Shown piece by piece: positions 1-10,914 of a DNA stretch of 64,000 bases. A program made the translations under genes and the position numbers. The stretch lies in NCBI RefSeq assembly GCF_026914185.1, contig NC_070562.1, positions 2,914,001-2,978,000 on the forward strand. The letters run 5' to 3'. This stretch comes from Puccinia triticina. Taxonomy: Eukaryota > Basidiomycota > Pucciniomycetes > Pucciniales > Pucciniaceae. The number at the start of each line of letters is the position of its first letter. Position 1 is the stretch's first letter. The notes beneath the pieces are model-generated. The model worked only from the letters and a program-made list of their open reading frames with translations, ran no database searches and was not told the DNA's origin.

Positions 1-1036
1 CATGCAACGTGAGTAGTTATAGCCTCTTTTTTCAGAACTAGTCCATGGCAACTGCTCATTATTATTCGAAAAAATTCGTACCCTCATAAACCAGATTCAC
101 GTCCAAAAGCCTCAGAATGGAACTTTGTAAATTTTGAGATTTCATTTTCTCCGGAGTATTTATCATCACAGACTTAAAAATCTGGATACTCGCTCAATTT
201 TGGGATCGTTAATATTATCCAGGAAAAAGTCCAATCTCAGCTTGATGGTTCATGACCTCACTGCTGACTGTCATTCCGTAGTTAGTTTTCGTGTCACCAT
301 ATGCATCCTAGAGTCCAACTTCAAGGCATCATACTGACTTTTTCACATAGGGAGGAGTGCGTTCACAATCTTCGAAGGTCACCGTACGAATCGAGCGCGG
401 TACCAAAGAAAACGTACAAGATGTTGACATCTCAGTTTGCAAGAAGCAGGAATGTCCACTGACCCAGAGTGATTGCTTGAGGTGAGCGTTGTGACGGTCT
501 TACCCCCACTTTTGGGCTGAGCGTCTGGGACTGACGCGTGTTTCGACAGTGCTTTCTATCAACTCCCCACAAATGCTAATGGGGTCTTTATCAAAGGGAA
601 GGCAAAGCAACCCTTTGCTCGTGCCACCAGCAGAAACTGCACTGTAAGTGTCTTCTTCAAGTTGCTAGTGTAACATCCTTCTGCCGAAACTGACTCGACA
701 TCATCATACAAACTCTATAGGTCACCGCGTTGACTACCAATCTGTCTGCTTTCATGATGTAAGATTGCTCTCACCTGAAGTAAAAATCTCTGAAGAAATG
801 TGATTTACTCGTTATCATTTACCGCAGGCCTCGACAATTTGTCTTGCCCACTATGAAGAAGCTCGTCAATGAATGCGGTCAACACGTAAGTCGTCCGCAT
901 GAAACAAATGTGCTCCCTTGCTCATTAATGATGTTCTCTTTAGCCCAGCAAGATATACTTTAGCGGCGGAACCAAAGGGTACAACGGCGACATCTGGCTC
1001 TCTGCTCGTGCATCCAACAAGGACCTGTGCCACTAG
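1..1036 (+). CDS. Small cysteine-containing protein, spliced, 5' partial
   Basis: Five 3'-terminal exons can be joined: 351-481, 550-643, 721-758, 828-885 and 944-1036 (TAG). Every intron has GT..AG ends (482-549, 644-720, 759-827, 886-943), CTGAC/CTCAC-like branch sites and phases that fit exactly, giving 137 residues in frame. The deduced chain has six cysteines (VCKKQEC, DCLS, RNCT, NECGQ, DLCH end), is mostly polar, has no membrane segment, and ends in GGTKGYNGDIWLSAR then DLCH. The first exon is not resolved: bases 1-8 may be exon followed by a GTGAGT donor at 9, and 9-350 shows no clear coding. Because the N-terminus is missing, a signal peptide cannot be checked. The size and even cysteine number suit a small secreted fungal protein, which is inference. 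I do not recognise the family. Confidence 0.72.
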
Positions 1037-1275
1037 TTTTTCACGAATCTCACTGACTAGGTTCTGTCTCAAAGGAGTAAATGCATTTCCCAATATTTTT
1101 ATTCTTATCTCATTTCTTAGTTTCCATCCTAAACATTCATTGACGACAACACGACCAAATGTGTAATCCTAGCAGCTTGAATACCACGAACACCTATCTT
1201 GTTGATTGTAGTGCACTCATTCCAGCGAGTTCATCATTATCTGTATTGCCTACTCAAGGATGTGACCGAATACTA

Positions 1276-1468
1276 GGGGGGTTCACGTTGCAAAAAAAGC
1301 AATGCTGATTTCGTCTGCTCATGCACCTGTGAGTAAGGTTTATGCCTTGCAGATTGCTTCCAAAGGGGAGCTGCCCAGCCAAACCTTTTTGCTTTCTCAG
1401 GATTTTCAAAAGCTGCATCTGCTGGTTTTGGTGGCTGATTTGCGAAATCAGCCTTACGTGAACCCCCC
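1276..1468. mobile_element. 193-bp MITE with TA target duplication
   Basis: The ends are inverted repeats: GGGGGGTTCACGT at 1276-1288 and its complement at 1456-1468, and the similarity continues inward (GCTGATTTCG near both ends). A TA dinucleotide flanks each side (1274-1275 and 1469-1470), as in Tc1/mariner-type insertions. There is no coding capacity. Class assignment rests on the TA flanks only. Confidence 0.7.
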
Positions 1469-2690
1469 TACTTTGTTGATTATGAGATTATGTTTATTCT
1501 TGCACACCTGTGACATCATGGATATATTTGCTGTGGTGGCCTTGTATCTGGGGAGAGCCTCGTTCCCCGAAAACACAAGCGTACCCTCCTCGTTCGCGCC
1601 TCCTCGGAGAGGCTTTGTCAAGCTCGCTCGTTCCCCACTATGTACACCACGGAGTTCTGTCCACGCTGGCCTGATGTGGAACGCGAGGTTACTGTTTTTG
1701 GGTCAAAATCCCAGAGGATCCAGGTCCGACATCGGGCTTTGGGGGCAAGCCTCTCTGTGAGACAGAGACACTGCGAGGCTGCCCTTCGGGCTCTCGCCGA
1801 GACTTGAGAGGCTTGTGGGCTCGCGGCGACCGCGGTCTCCCGCTGCAAGACGGGCCTTTTCCAGGCGGGGTCATGCAAGTCAGTCCGGCTTTTGCATTGT
1901 ACACCTTATAAGAAACGACTCACTGAGGGTTTTTCAGTTCTGGTTTTCAGGGACTCATAGCCCCACGTGTTGTGCATCTAACCATCTATCTATCTCTTCT
2001 AACCTCAAATAACTGACCCCTTCAACTGGGAATGAAAACAACAAAGTATTGACCAAGGCCGTGGTAAGTTTGCCCTTAAGAGCATTTCCACCGCGGGCCT
2101 TAAATCGGGGCCCTACACCACGGGTTGTGGTGGACGGATGCTTGAAGCAATGGATTGCGGTGGCTTGAAGGGCCACCAAATCGGGCGGCATATCAGCGGG
2201 GGACGTGATCCGCCGCGGGAGGCTTGACCGGGGTTGCTGAGCAGCACTTCGGAGGCTTGACTACAGTCCGTTGGCTTAACGTTGGCTGCAGCGGCAGTCA
2301 AAGCTCAAAAATTTGGGTCTATTAATCAGAGGAGTTGATCCCACAATATGCTCTTGCGCAGCTGGCACTAACCCAGCCCTTACCACATCGGCTAGTGACT
2401 TCATATCTATCAGAAGAGTTTTGCACATTTATTCATGCAATTTTGTAAAGGGGGTCACTACAAGAAAAAGTCAAGAAAGTGTCACTAGTTGACATGGGAG
2501 AGCTCTAAGGAATCTGGTGATGGAACTTCAGTCTTTGTTGTAGCTTGCCTTTGACCAAGCTTCAATGCACAGTGAATGTGCATGATGCACAGTGACTGTG
2601 CCAAACAAACCGATGTCTGCTTGAGTGGAGCTAGAATGGAAGTTACACAGGAGAATGCCTCATGTCAACTGCTGTCACTTGCCTAACCTT
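1469..2690. other. Non-coding stretch, no gene recognised
   Basis: Several short open frames on both strands overlap one another and none resembles a protein family. The part from 1550 to 2300 is GC-richer than its surroundings. I see no RNA gene, terminal repeat or conserved motif. Confidence 0.4.
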
Positions 2691-2710
2691 TTCTTGCAGT
2701 GGGGTAACTA

Positions 2711-2763
2711 ATTGACTCCCAAAAATTACATTCCAACTCCCAAATCATATTTTTTGGGAGTCA
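2711..2763. repeat. Short inverted repeat (hairpin)
   Basis: TTGACTCCCAAAAA near 2713 pairs with TTTTTTGGGAGTCAA near 2749-2763, and further TGTAAT/ATTACA pairs follow downstream. It may be the tip of a small palindromic element. No target duplication was found. Confidence 0.4.
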
Positions 2764-3104
2764 AAATGTAATTCTGCCACATAGAATGGGAGTCAGACAT
2801 GTAATTTTGCCAAAAATTACAAAAATAAAAACAATTCATAACCCCTCACTGGGGCGCCCAAAGCCCACCAAACTTTTACAGCGGGCAGAAAGCCATCTCA
2901 AGAGAACATGATGAGCCTGTGAAGGTCTGTTCTATGGAGAGGAAGATGGAGTCTGGGGTCTGGGGTTCTGGGGTTTCTGGATCCAAGATGGTAGATTGCA
3001 GGATGAGGAAGAGGCTTGGATCTCCAGCCTCTCAAACCTTGAGTATGATCTGTGACATGTACGTGTAGTCTATGTACATGTGAGTCTACGCTGTGGAGCC
3101 CGTG

Positions 3105-3137
3105 CTATGGCTCATAACATTTTCCGCCCTTTAATGC
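3105..3137 (-). other. Polypurine tract and 3' LTR edge of GyA
   Basis: On the minus strand a purine-rich run (AAAGGGCGGAAAA, about 3120-3132) is directly followed by TGTTATGAGCC at 3119 and below, the expected 3' end of a minus-strand LTR element. The other edge of this LTR (somewhere in 2.3-3.0 kb) could not be placed, and no second LTR is visible. Confidence 0.5.
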
Positions 3138-3276
3138 CCAAGCCGCCCCCTTTTCTGGTTGATTAATGAGAAATACAAAATAAAAAAATTCCTCCTCTTT
3201 TGACTCTGCATTCTGTCCCTGGGCAGAAAAAAACGGTGGGAAAAATCTTGCCCTCTCACTTTCTTCTCTGTGTCCT

Positions 3277-4932
3277 TCAATGCCTGGCGGCCGCCTCCGG
3301 AAATTTTGAGTTAAACTCCGCCAATAGGTCTCTGCTGTTCTTCAGGTTTGCCTCCGGTTCCCAAAAATTCTCCGCTGGTCCAAATCCGCGCCAGCTGACA
3401 AGGTATTGGTTCCTCCTCCCTCTCCACCGGCTTTCTAGTATGCTGTCAACCTCCCACTCATCTCTGCCATTGACTGTTACCGGCTTTGGGGTCTGCCACT
3501 GTTGGTGAGCAATTTTGTCGGGTTTGTGTTTGCGGAGTACTGACACGTGGAAAACTGGGTGGAATCTCTGCATGGAGATTGGAAGGGTCAGTTTGTAAGC
3601 AGAGTTTGAAATTCTGCTAGCTATTGGAAATGGTCCAAGCCAGCGGTGTTCCAATTTAGGGCTGGGGCGGGTTGTTGAGATGTTGCGTCCATCTAGCCAA
3701 ACCTTGTCTCCGCTGTTCCATTCTGGTGTTTTCTGCACTCTGCTGCCAAACTGAATTTTCATGGCCTCTTGCGCTGCCTCCAGGCAGTGCTTCAGCTTGT
3801 CCTGTACCTCCGCAAGCTGGCAGAGTTGCTCTGCCACTGCCAGTACGCACCGTTCCACCAATGGAACTCCGCTGTACAATGGGTTGAAACCATAATTTGC
3901 CTTGAATGGTGACACCCCTATTGACGTGTGGTTGTTGTTGTTGTAAGAAAACTCTGCTGTTGCCAGGAGCGGAGCCCAATTGTACTGTCAATAGCTCTCA
4001 AAGTGGCGGAGATATTGCTCCACCACTTTGTTTGTGGTTTCCAACTGTCTGTCTGTCCTTGGGTGGTACGCCGTAGATGGTTGGAGGCGGATGCTGAGTC
4101 AGTTTTCCAATTTGCGGGTGATTTGGGACACAAAAATTCTCCCTCGGTCGGAGACAATAGTCTTTGGAGTGCCGTGGAGCTACCAAACGTGCCCCGCCAT
4201 CAGGTCTGCTAACTGCTCCACATTCATGGACTTCCTGCAGGGGATAAAGTGTGCCATCTTTGGCAGGCGGTCAACAACAGTCAGTATGCTGTTGTAGGAG
4301 CGGGATTCAGGCAGGTCCGTGATGAGATCATAGCTGATGTGCTTCCACGGCCCCGCCAGAATTGGCAGCGGCTCCAGTGTCCCAAATGGTTGTTGCGTCA
4401 AGGCTTCAACCCGTTGGCAAGAATTGCATCCATCCACATATTGATTGACAAACTTCTTCCGGCTGTTCCACACAAAACTCCGCCGGACCAGGGCGAGGGT
4501 GCGGGATTGGCCTGGGTGGCCCGCCGCTTTGCTGTCATGTTGGCTCTTCAATATCTCCATCCGCAGTACTGGGTCCGCCGGTACAAATATCTGTCCTTTG
4601 TTGTACAAAATGCCGTCTGCCTCCGCGTATCTGTTCCGGTTTCCCGCAGAGGTTTTCAAGGTTTCAATCCACCTGGTAAGTTGTGCATCAAGCAGAGTCA
4701 ATTCCCTGATTTTGGTGATGAGCTCCACATCCAACATGGCCGGTCTGTCTTCCGCCTTGTGCTCCGCCTCCGCTCCTAGTACGTCAACCTCAAACCAATG
4801 CTCTGCCTCCGCCAAGTCAATTGATTTGTCCTCAAACCAGGATTCAAACTCCAATATCTCCAAAAATGTCTGCTGTGTGATGTTGTTGGGCTTCAGCAGC
4901 CCAAAGGTCAGTTTCTCGCCAGGGACGGGGGT
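3277..4932 (-). pseudogene. Chromovirus (Gypsy) integrase with chromodomain, GyA
   Basis: Integrase of a chromodomain-bearing Ty3/Gypsy element, in one frame from 4932 down to the stop at 3277. The zinc-binding part (HDSKAAGHPGQSRT ... CNSCQR) and start of the catalytic core (YDLITDLPES) lie at 4350-4600. The second catalytic Asp region (IVSDRGRIF) is near 4150, then INT C-terminal RWLGPF, then a chromodomain (EWEVDSILESRWRGRRNQYL ... FWEPEANL) at 3290-3480, which in this group targets insertion to modified histones. At least three in-frame stops (after HVW, in LEN*LS, in SY*QY) break the core between about 3940 and 4180, so it is not functional. Its upstream reverse transcriptase part lies beyond the 4939-5734 insertion. 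Confidence 0.85.
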
Positions 4933-4938
4933 GAAAGA

Positions 4939-5734
4939 ACTCAAGCAACTAAGATTTATTTCTCTATCAGAATCTGAACATGATACTGTAGCGTAGAAAC
5001 AATAGAGCGGAAAAAGCAGTTGAGAATTACCTAGGAGCAGGCGATAGGCCGCTCTCTACTGAGAATAATGAGAAATGAAAATTGTAAGATGCCCCGGTAT
5101 CGACTTGAGTCAGAGTGACCTGGGAAGCAATGTAGTGTATTAGCTTTTAGTCTCCTTGTTCCTCTGAGTGAGAGTCTCGTGCATTCTTACACCCTTTTGC
5201 CTTTTTGGCCCTTAGGGTCCCTGCAATTATCTACTCGCAAAGCGGCTGAGGTTTTTGGCTTTTCCTGCTAGAAGAATAAGCATGCTCCTCATCAACCTTT
5301 TGCTTCTTTCGCTTAGCTCGGACAACGTTACTCACCAACTGTTTTCCTTTCTCTTTGAGAGGAGTCGGTTCAAGCGGTTTTTTCCTGAGAGTCTAAGCCT
5401 TTAGGGATAGTTTGAGTTTAGCATTTAGCCTGGTCTTTGAGTTTAAGCATCAGCTACTCACTTTTGGTGTTAGCTGATATTCTTGCTCTTAAAGACTGGG
5501 AGCCGGGATTTTCCGCAAGCCTGAGTCTGCTGGCCGTTAGAGTTTAATCTGCAAAACATCAAATTGATGTGTCAGCTTTGCAACCCCGCGGAGCCAGTTT
5601 TGGACTGCAGAGATGGTTTGCTTTGCTTACCATTTTCCGCAGCTAATGTAGATCCCGGCCGCTTTCCCAATTTATGGGAATGCGGCCGTTCACCTAGGTG
5701 TGTAATCTCACAGGGGGCTAGGTCCGGTCTTCAG
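4939..5734. mobile_element. 796-bp insertion of unknown type inside GyA
   Basis: This segment separates the RNase H end (KPDALS, 5740) of GyA from the integrase part (4932). It is bounded by the direct repeat GAAAGA (4933-4938 and 5735-5740), consistent with a target duplication. No coding frame of note and no clear TG..CA or inverted ends were found. It could be a solo LTR of unfamiliar type or a small non-autonomous element. Confidence 0.5.
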
Positions 5735-6660
5735 GAAAGAGCATCGGGTTTGGTGTCTTGGCAGCCCAGGCGGAATATTATTTTGAAATCAAAGCAACCC
5801 ATGGTCTCTGCCCACCGCGCCTGTCTTTGAGTGAGCTCCTTGGTGGTCATGAAGCTTTCTAGGTTCCGGTGATTGGTGTAAACAATGGCGGTCAGGCGGT
5901 GTGGGTTTCCCTCAAGGTACTGCCGCCACTCTTTGAAAGCGGCAAGAATGGCCAACAGTTCCTTGTCAAAAATCTCGTAGTTATTCTCCGCCTGCGCCAA
6001 TGATAGGGATAAGTAAGCGACAGGGTGGAGTTCTTTGTCTTTGTTGCAGACTTGAGACAGAACTGCTCCGAGCGCGAAGTCGGAGCAGTTGCATTCCAAA
6101 ATAAACGGCTTGTACGGGTCTGCAATCTTGAGTATTGGAGCGGAGGTGAAGGAGGTCTTCAGGCATTCAAACGCGGAGTTACATTTGTCATGCCAAACTT
6201 TGGTCAGGTCGTGTAAGGGTCTGGTCTTCCCCATAAAGTGGTCAATGAACCAGCGGTTGCTGGAGTTCCGTAATGTTCCGTGGTGCCGGCAACTCCGTCA
6301 CCGCCTTCACTTTTGTGGGGTCCATTCTAATCTGGTTACACGCAATTGAAAGTCCGAGATATTCCACCTCTGGTTTTGAAAATTCACATTTCTCCGGTTT
6401 CAGCCATAATTGATGCTTGCTCAGGGTCTCCAGGATTATGTTGACCGCCGCCGTGTGATTGGAACCTTTCTGTGTGTGGACCATAATGTCATCCAGGTAC
6501 GCTGCGGTGGCCTTTCCAATTCATCCAAGGAGAATGTCTTGCATGAAGTATTGAAAGTATCCCAGCACTCCTGTGGGTCCAAATGGCATAGTGAGCGGTG
6601 TGGTAGTCAGAAAGGTCCTACCGTGACGAAATGTCCGGTGGAGCCTTCTTCTACGCAAGA
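5735..6660 (-). pseudogene. Chromovirus reverse transcriptase and RNase H remnant, GyA
   Basis: C-terminal half of the GyA polymerase. RT palm and thumb pieces are visible (MPFGPT ... YFQYFMQDILLG at 6521-6620; LKPEKCEFSKPEVEYLGL at 6300-6420). RNase H follows (PFILECNCSDFALGAVLSQ, FDKELLAILAAFKEW, VYTNHRNLESF, KPDALS) down to 5740. At the first catalytic site the usual VDAS is LECNCSD. There are frameshifts near 6235 and 6500. The N-terminal RT, protease and Gag are absent: homology stops near 6660, where a tandem repeat begins. This is a 5'-truncated, inactive element. Confidence 0.85.
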
Positions 6661-6688
6661 TAATCCCGAGTAGTTGAGGGAGACTCCA

Positions 6689-6769
6689 AACTCCACCTAA
6701 TGAAAGCATCAAGATAGCTCCGCAGACCCGAACTCCGCGTAATGAAAGCATCAAGATAGCTCCGCAGAC
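6689..6769. repeat. Two tandem copies of a 39-bp unit
   Basis: AACTCC, a variable trinucleotide, then TAATGAAAGCATCAAGATAG and CTCCGCAGAC occurs at 6689-6727 and 6731-6769, differing by two or three bases. It lies just where GyA homology is lost, so the duplication may mark the rearrangement point. Confidence 0.6.
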
Positions 6770-8095
6770 GTAAAATAACCATAAAGCAATTGTAATAAGA
6801 ATAGTCTATCCAATAGTAAAGTAAAACTCAAAAACTCCGCTCCACGTTCCGCAAAGAAAAAGAGATAGCCATCAAACAAAAACTCCTCCGCAGTCAAAAT
6901 CCGCAAAGTAAAGTAAAGTAAGAATCTCCATAACAATCATAATAATCATAATAAATCCTCTAAAAGGTCCGTGGGGGAAAGATTCTCCTCCCCCTCCCAT
7001 ATCAACAACTCTCCATCGCTCCACCATAGAAAAATAAACTATGAGAAAACTCCGCCTCATGTCATAAACCAATAGAAAAGGAAATAACAAATAGAAATCC
7101 TCCTCCCATCTCACGCACGCCGCATGCCTCCGCTCCCACGTCGTCATTTGCGCCTCCACTGCTCGCCGTAGACAGCCTCCCAACCTCTGATCATCCATCA
7201 TCCACGCCCCTGTATAGCCTCCGGTGTTGGGATCCCACACGCCGCCTCCGCCCCAGCTACGTCCGCTGATCCATTCTGCGCTCGTGGTACTAAATTCTAG
7301 TACTTGTTTCAAGGAGATGTATTAGTTAGATTAAATTAGTTTAATCTGTCCTAAATACTCCTTTAGGGTGTGTAGGAGAATAGTTGGATTCTCTCAGTAC
7401 GCCCGAGTCTAGGGAAAAAATTGAGATGGTGTTTCCAACTCAATTTGGCTAGAAGTGTAATGGCAGAATTCACTTGATTTTGCAAGTTTGTATTTGAGGA
7501 GGGTAAGAAAGGCAAGACACCCCTCTTACCCTCCCGTAATAGAAATAGCTACGGGTGGGTGGGACAGTAGCTGAAAAACCAATTATTTGACCGGTTGGTA
7601 CTTGAATAATTGAAGAGATGAGAAACAAAACTGTTCGAGCTGGGGTGAGTGAGGGTAGATTCTCAATATTGTTTAAACTCATATATCATTCCACTCGTTC
7701 ATTGTCTGTGGCTTGCGCTTGGACTCTGTTCCCCCGAACTAGTCCCTGCTATGCCCCAGACCAGTTTGTTTCTCTCTCGCGCTCATGGACCTAGGTACTC
7801 TCCCCGTTCCTGGTTCGAGTACCATCAACGTAACCTGCTTCAGCTGCCACGGCTTCCCCCAATCGCCGTGTTGTTCTAGACAGTCCGCGCTGGAATGCCT
7901 GGACTCAGCAAGTCCACTCCGCTCCGCATGCCGCAGCTCCGCCGCCTCTGACTGCACGCTCCGCGCCCAGCCTATGCGCTCCGCCTCCGCCGCTTGAAGA
8001 TCCTGCGCCGCCCCAACCGCCTGCGGAGCCCTCATGCCCTGCCGCAGCCGCGCGCCCAAACTTTATCAGACACTTTGGCACCCCGCACCAAACAA
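6770..8095. other. Repeat debris rich in TCCGC, no gene recognised
   Basis: No protein family is recognised on either strand. The minus-strand frame at 6872-7312 (starting MKQVLEFSTTS) looks low-complexity and is not supported by any motif. The pentamer TCCGC recurs very often, although part of the sequence is AT-rich. The segment near 7070-7150 is weakly similar to 8600-8660, suggesting two diverged copies of one repeat. Confidence 0.35.
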
Positions 8096-8150
8096 CCACC
8101 ACATCCGCCCCAGACTTGGAGTCCTGTCCCCAGGGCTCCCTCCGCATGTG
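8096..8150 (-). other. Diverged Gypsy 3' LTR/polypurine junction remnant
   Basis: CCACCACATCCGCCCCAG followed by CTTGGAGTCCTGTCCCCAGG resembles the proven Gy2 LTR-polypurine junction (13211-13260) and the Gy5 junction (63676-63730). On the minus strand this reads as CTGGGGCGGA then TGTGGTGG, i.e. polypurine tract then LTR start. No matching integrase or LTR partner is visible nearby. Confidence 0.4.
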
Positions 8151-9097
8151 ACAAAAAAAAACCAATCAAAGATAAGAAGAAACCGCGCCATCTGCTTGTA
8201 AAAAAAAGACCGTAAGTGATAAGCCGTAAAGAATGCGCCTGGTCCGTCACCACCTGAGACTGGTGTGAGAATGAAAGCTAGTTAGTTGGTGAAGAATGTC
8301 CGCTAACCGCCTCCTTCAAGAATATTGATGTCTGGGCTGTGTGATTGTTGGTAACTCGGCTCGGCACTGCTACTTTCCGCTAGCCTTCAGCGCTCCCCTA
8401 CTGAGCCTGATCTATAGTGTAATAATCCGCAAGTGAATAAAGCTCCGCACTTCGTAAGCACAAATCCGCAAGTAACTCTCAAAGTAAAGATAAGATCACT
8501 CCAATCTCCTAACAACTCTAGTACGTTCGTAGTTGTAAGTACAATAATGAGTAATTCCGTGAATGATAATCCCATAAGGTAAAGAAAAGAAAAGAAAAGA
8601 AAGTCTTTTCCCCCCCGTCCTTCCCTCCACGCACATTGCCGTTCCCACCCAATCCCGCACGTCTGACACTTTCCCGCACTAGTCCTCCAGCTCCGCCCGC
8701 TATCCCACTTGTCACTCTCCCAGACTCCGCTCCTCTCCAACGCTTGTCCTCCCACCGTCCTCTGTCTAGCCCCCGTCAGTCGTTCTCTTGCCACCGCCTT
8801 AACCCCGGTTCCACCCGCTCTGGCTGTCATGGCTCACCCGCTGACGCGCCGCTGCTACCAGTCCACGTGTGTAGTCCCGCTGCAGTCCAGCCCTGTCTTT
8901 TCCGCTCCGATCCAAATACCCAATCCGCGATCCAGAATCCATGCATTCCAGTCCGCGCGTGACTTTCCGTAAGCTTTCTTAGCGTTCTTTCCTGACCTCA
9001 TCCTCAGTGCTTATGTCACCGGAATGCACTCTGCCTGAGCGGCTTTGTGCATTCCCCGCCCGCGCTATCCCCGCGTGGACATTCTACCGCGCTCACC
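8151..9097. other. Non-coding repeat debris
   Basis: Contains a purine tract at about 8578-8602, many TCCGC pentamers and proline/serine-rich open frames caused by C-rich composition. It may be the 3' LTR region of Gy1 or of a related element, since a polypurine/LTR-like junction lies at its right edge (9107-9150). No coding call is made. Confidence 0.3.
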
Positions 9098-9106
9098 TAT
9101 ATAAAT
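9098..9106 (+). promoter_or_regulatory. TATA box upstream of the Zn(2)-Cys(6) gene
   Basis: TATATAAAT lies about 130 bases upstream of the ATG at 9235, in an otherwise C-rich stretch. It is a plausible core promoter for the plus-strand gene. Confidence 0.4.
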
Positions 9107-9150
9107 CACCACATCCGCCCCAGTTTTGAAGTCCTGCCCCCAGGATCTTC
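9107..9150 (-). other. Candidate polypurine tract/3' LTR junction for Gy1
   Basis: ACCACATCCGCCCCAG followed by TTTTGAAGTCCTGCCCCCAG matches the Gy2 and Gy5 junction pattern. Read on the minus strand it is CTGGGGCGGA then TGTGGTGA. If correct, Gy1 would extend from its integrase at 12.3 kb to here and would enclose the antisense gene at 9235-10568. The matching 5' LTR was not found. Confidence 0.35.
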
Positions 9151-9234
9151 CCACACATTTGCCCGCTCCCACACTTGTCACATATACCCCGTACATATCA
9201 CTCCTCCTTTCCCACACATCACCTCCTGTTCAGT

Positions 9235-10568
9235 ATGGTAGCTTGCAATCGCTGCACTCAACTCGGACTCCCCTGCGTCTACTCCCGCGCTGGTCGCGCT
9301 TGTAACAACTGTTGAGATTCAAAACGCCGCTGCTCTGCCTTCACTCCGAAATCAGACAGCTCCTGCAGAAACCACGACTCGCAAAACTGTCCACCACTGC
9401 CTGGTTTGCAAAGCTCCCGTGCGGAACGTTATCTGTCGGTTATCTCGGTCAGTTCCCGCACCAAGTCGCCCTCCGCACACGGTGAAGACCTTATGACGCC
9501 GCCGCCCAATTGTGCCGACTGCTCAAACGCCAAAGACTACGTCCAACAAGCCCAGCTGTGGGCCCGTAAACACGGCGTCAACAAGCCTTTAGTCGACAAA
9601 CTTCTCAAGCGTCCTCAAGAACCCGCATCGACCCCTCCCGCTGGACCTTCTTCGGCTGCCAGGCCTTCTCCCACTGCTGGTTCCAAGCGCCCTTTGGCGG
9701 ATTCTACGGACCAATCCTCAAAGCGTCCCTGCCCAGCCGGTCCACAAACTCTAGGTCTCGCAGCCCGCTTTTCCGCTTGTCCGCGTGACCCAACACTGAT
9801 TGTTCTCTCTCCAGAGCCCACATTTCCCCAGGCTCCCGGTAGGTAACTTTCCGCTTCTACTTCTCGTGTCACCGCTAACCATTGACCGCTTTTTCCGCTC
9901 TAGCCACCCCAGCCAAGGACACCGAGATGGCACCAAACAACCCGTCCCATACTCCTTCCGCTTCACCGCCCAGTTCCCCGCCGTCCGTTCCGCACACCAA
10001 AACCCCGCAAGCCAGAGCCGCCCGCGCCTCTTCGATCCATACGTTGGAGTCCACAAACCCGCCTTCTCCGCCGACCAATACCACCCCAATGGCGCCTCGA
10101 CTCCTTTCCCCGCCGGCCGCTACTGTATGAGCCACGTCCCGTGACTCTCCGACTCCACGCCCTCGAGCCTCGTTGGTACCTATCAATCTGCCGCCGCCTA
10201 CCAAGCCTGCTGAGGACACCGCAGCTGGGTTGCTCAATCGTCAAATCGCGGAGATTGCCCACGATCTGCATGACACCTTCCCATAGAATCCCCTCTGGGA
10301 GCAAGCTGTATTCCCCGCCACCGCCGTACTTGAATGCGTAGGCGCCTTCCGCAATATGTACCGCGCTCTGCTTTACCTCTCTGCGGTAACACCCGCACAA
10401 CGCCGCTGTAGGTACGCAGTCTTCCTCATTGGCATCAACCAGCTTGTCAAACGCCTTGAGCTAGCCGTTGTTGTTCCCACCGACAAACATACTCTCCGAG
10501 CTCAACAGCACTTAGAGGAAACGTTACAAAACAAGCCACACCCCACGCAACCTACCGCCGCAGACTAG
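9235..10568 (+). pseudogene. Zn(2)-Cys(6) binuclear-cluster protein, two exons, three stops
   Basis: The frame opens at ATG 9235 (MVACNRC). The N-terminus carries a full CX2CX6CX8CX2CX6C spacing (ACNRC, LPC, ACNNC, RRC), the fungal-type zinc cluster that binds DNA. Exon 1 is 9235-9838. An intron at 9839-9903 has GTAGGT donor, CTAAC branch and TAG acceptor. Exon 2 is 9904-10568. The middle is proline/serine-rich; the C-terminal part (AAGLLNRQIAEIAHDLHD ... FRNMYRALLYLSAV, INQLVKRLELAVVV) looks helical. In-frame stops lie at 9313 (TGA, inside the cluster), 10128 (TGA) and 10284 (TAG); each is one C-to-T change from Arg or Gln. The gene is antisense to the Gy1 polymerase at 11.1-12.3 kb. It could be a captured regulator or an element gene. 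Confidence 0.68.
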
Positions 10569-10874
10569 AACACAACTATCCCCGCGGAGCGTACCCGCCG
10601 CTCCTCTGACTCCCGACTTCCCTAGCTTCCCTTTTTCCGCTTTCTCTTCTCCTTCTCTGTTGTTGTCTCCCCCTTGTATATAGTCCTATCCTGCGGAAAC
10701 AATGCTTGAAATACACGCGCATTCTGAGCTCCGAACCCGGATAATTTCCACCTAGAGAGAGAGAACTACTGAGAATCCAAAGCAAAGTGAGCAAAAAGGT
10801 CCGCCATCCCAAAAAAATATTTTTATAAGTGCCTGGACCGCCCCAGAATGAGAACCACTTTAGTCCCCGAACTT

Positions 10875-10876
<2 letters not shown>

Positions 10877-10911
<35 letters not shown>
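10877..10911. repeat. 35-nt T tract
   Basis: Uninterrupted T35 between the 3' end of the Zn(2)-Cys(6) pseudogene (10568) and the Gy1 integrase stop (11105). A T31 and a T24 tract occupy the matching position in Gy2. Confidence 0.9.

Positions 10912-10914
<3 letters not shown>

Noticed and set aside
1302..1904. Open frames on both strands at 1302-1904
   Set aside because: They overlap in several frames, span the MITE, and show no protein motif.
6872..7312. 146-residue minus-strand frame
   Set aside because: Repetitive composition, hydrophobic runs caused by AT-rich repeats, no family match and no promoter or intron context.
8636..8972. Proline/serine-rich plus-strand frames
   Set aside because: Explained by C-rich composition; two overlapping frames look equally plausible, so neither is supported.
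9800..10144. Alternative exon 2 frame of the Zn(2)-Cys(6) gene
   Set aside because: The other frame, reached by the GTAGGT donor at 9839, continues into a convincing C-terminal domain; this one ends early.
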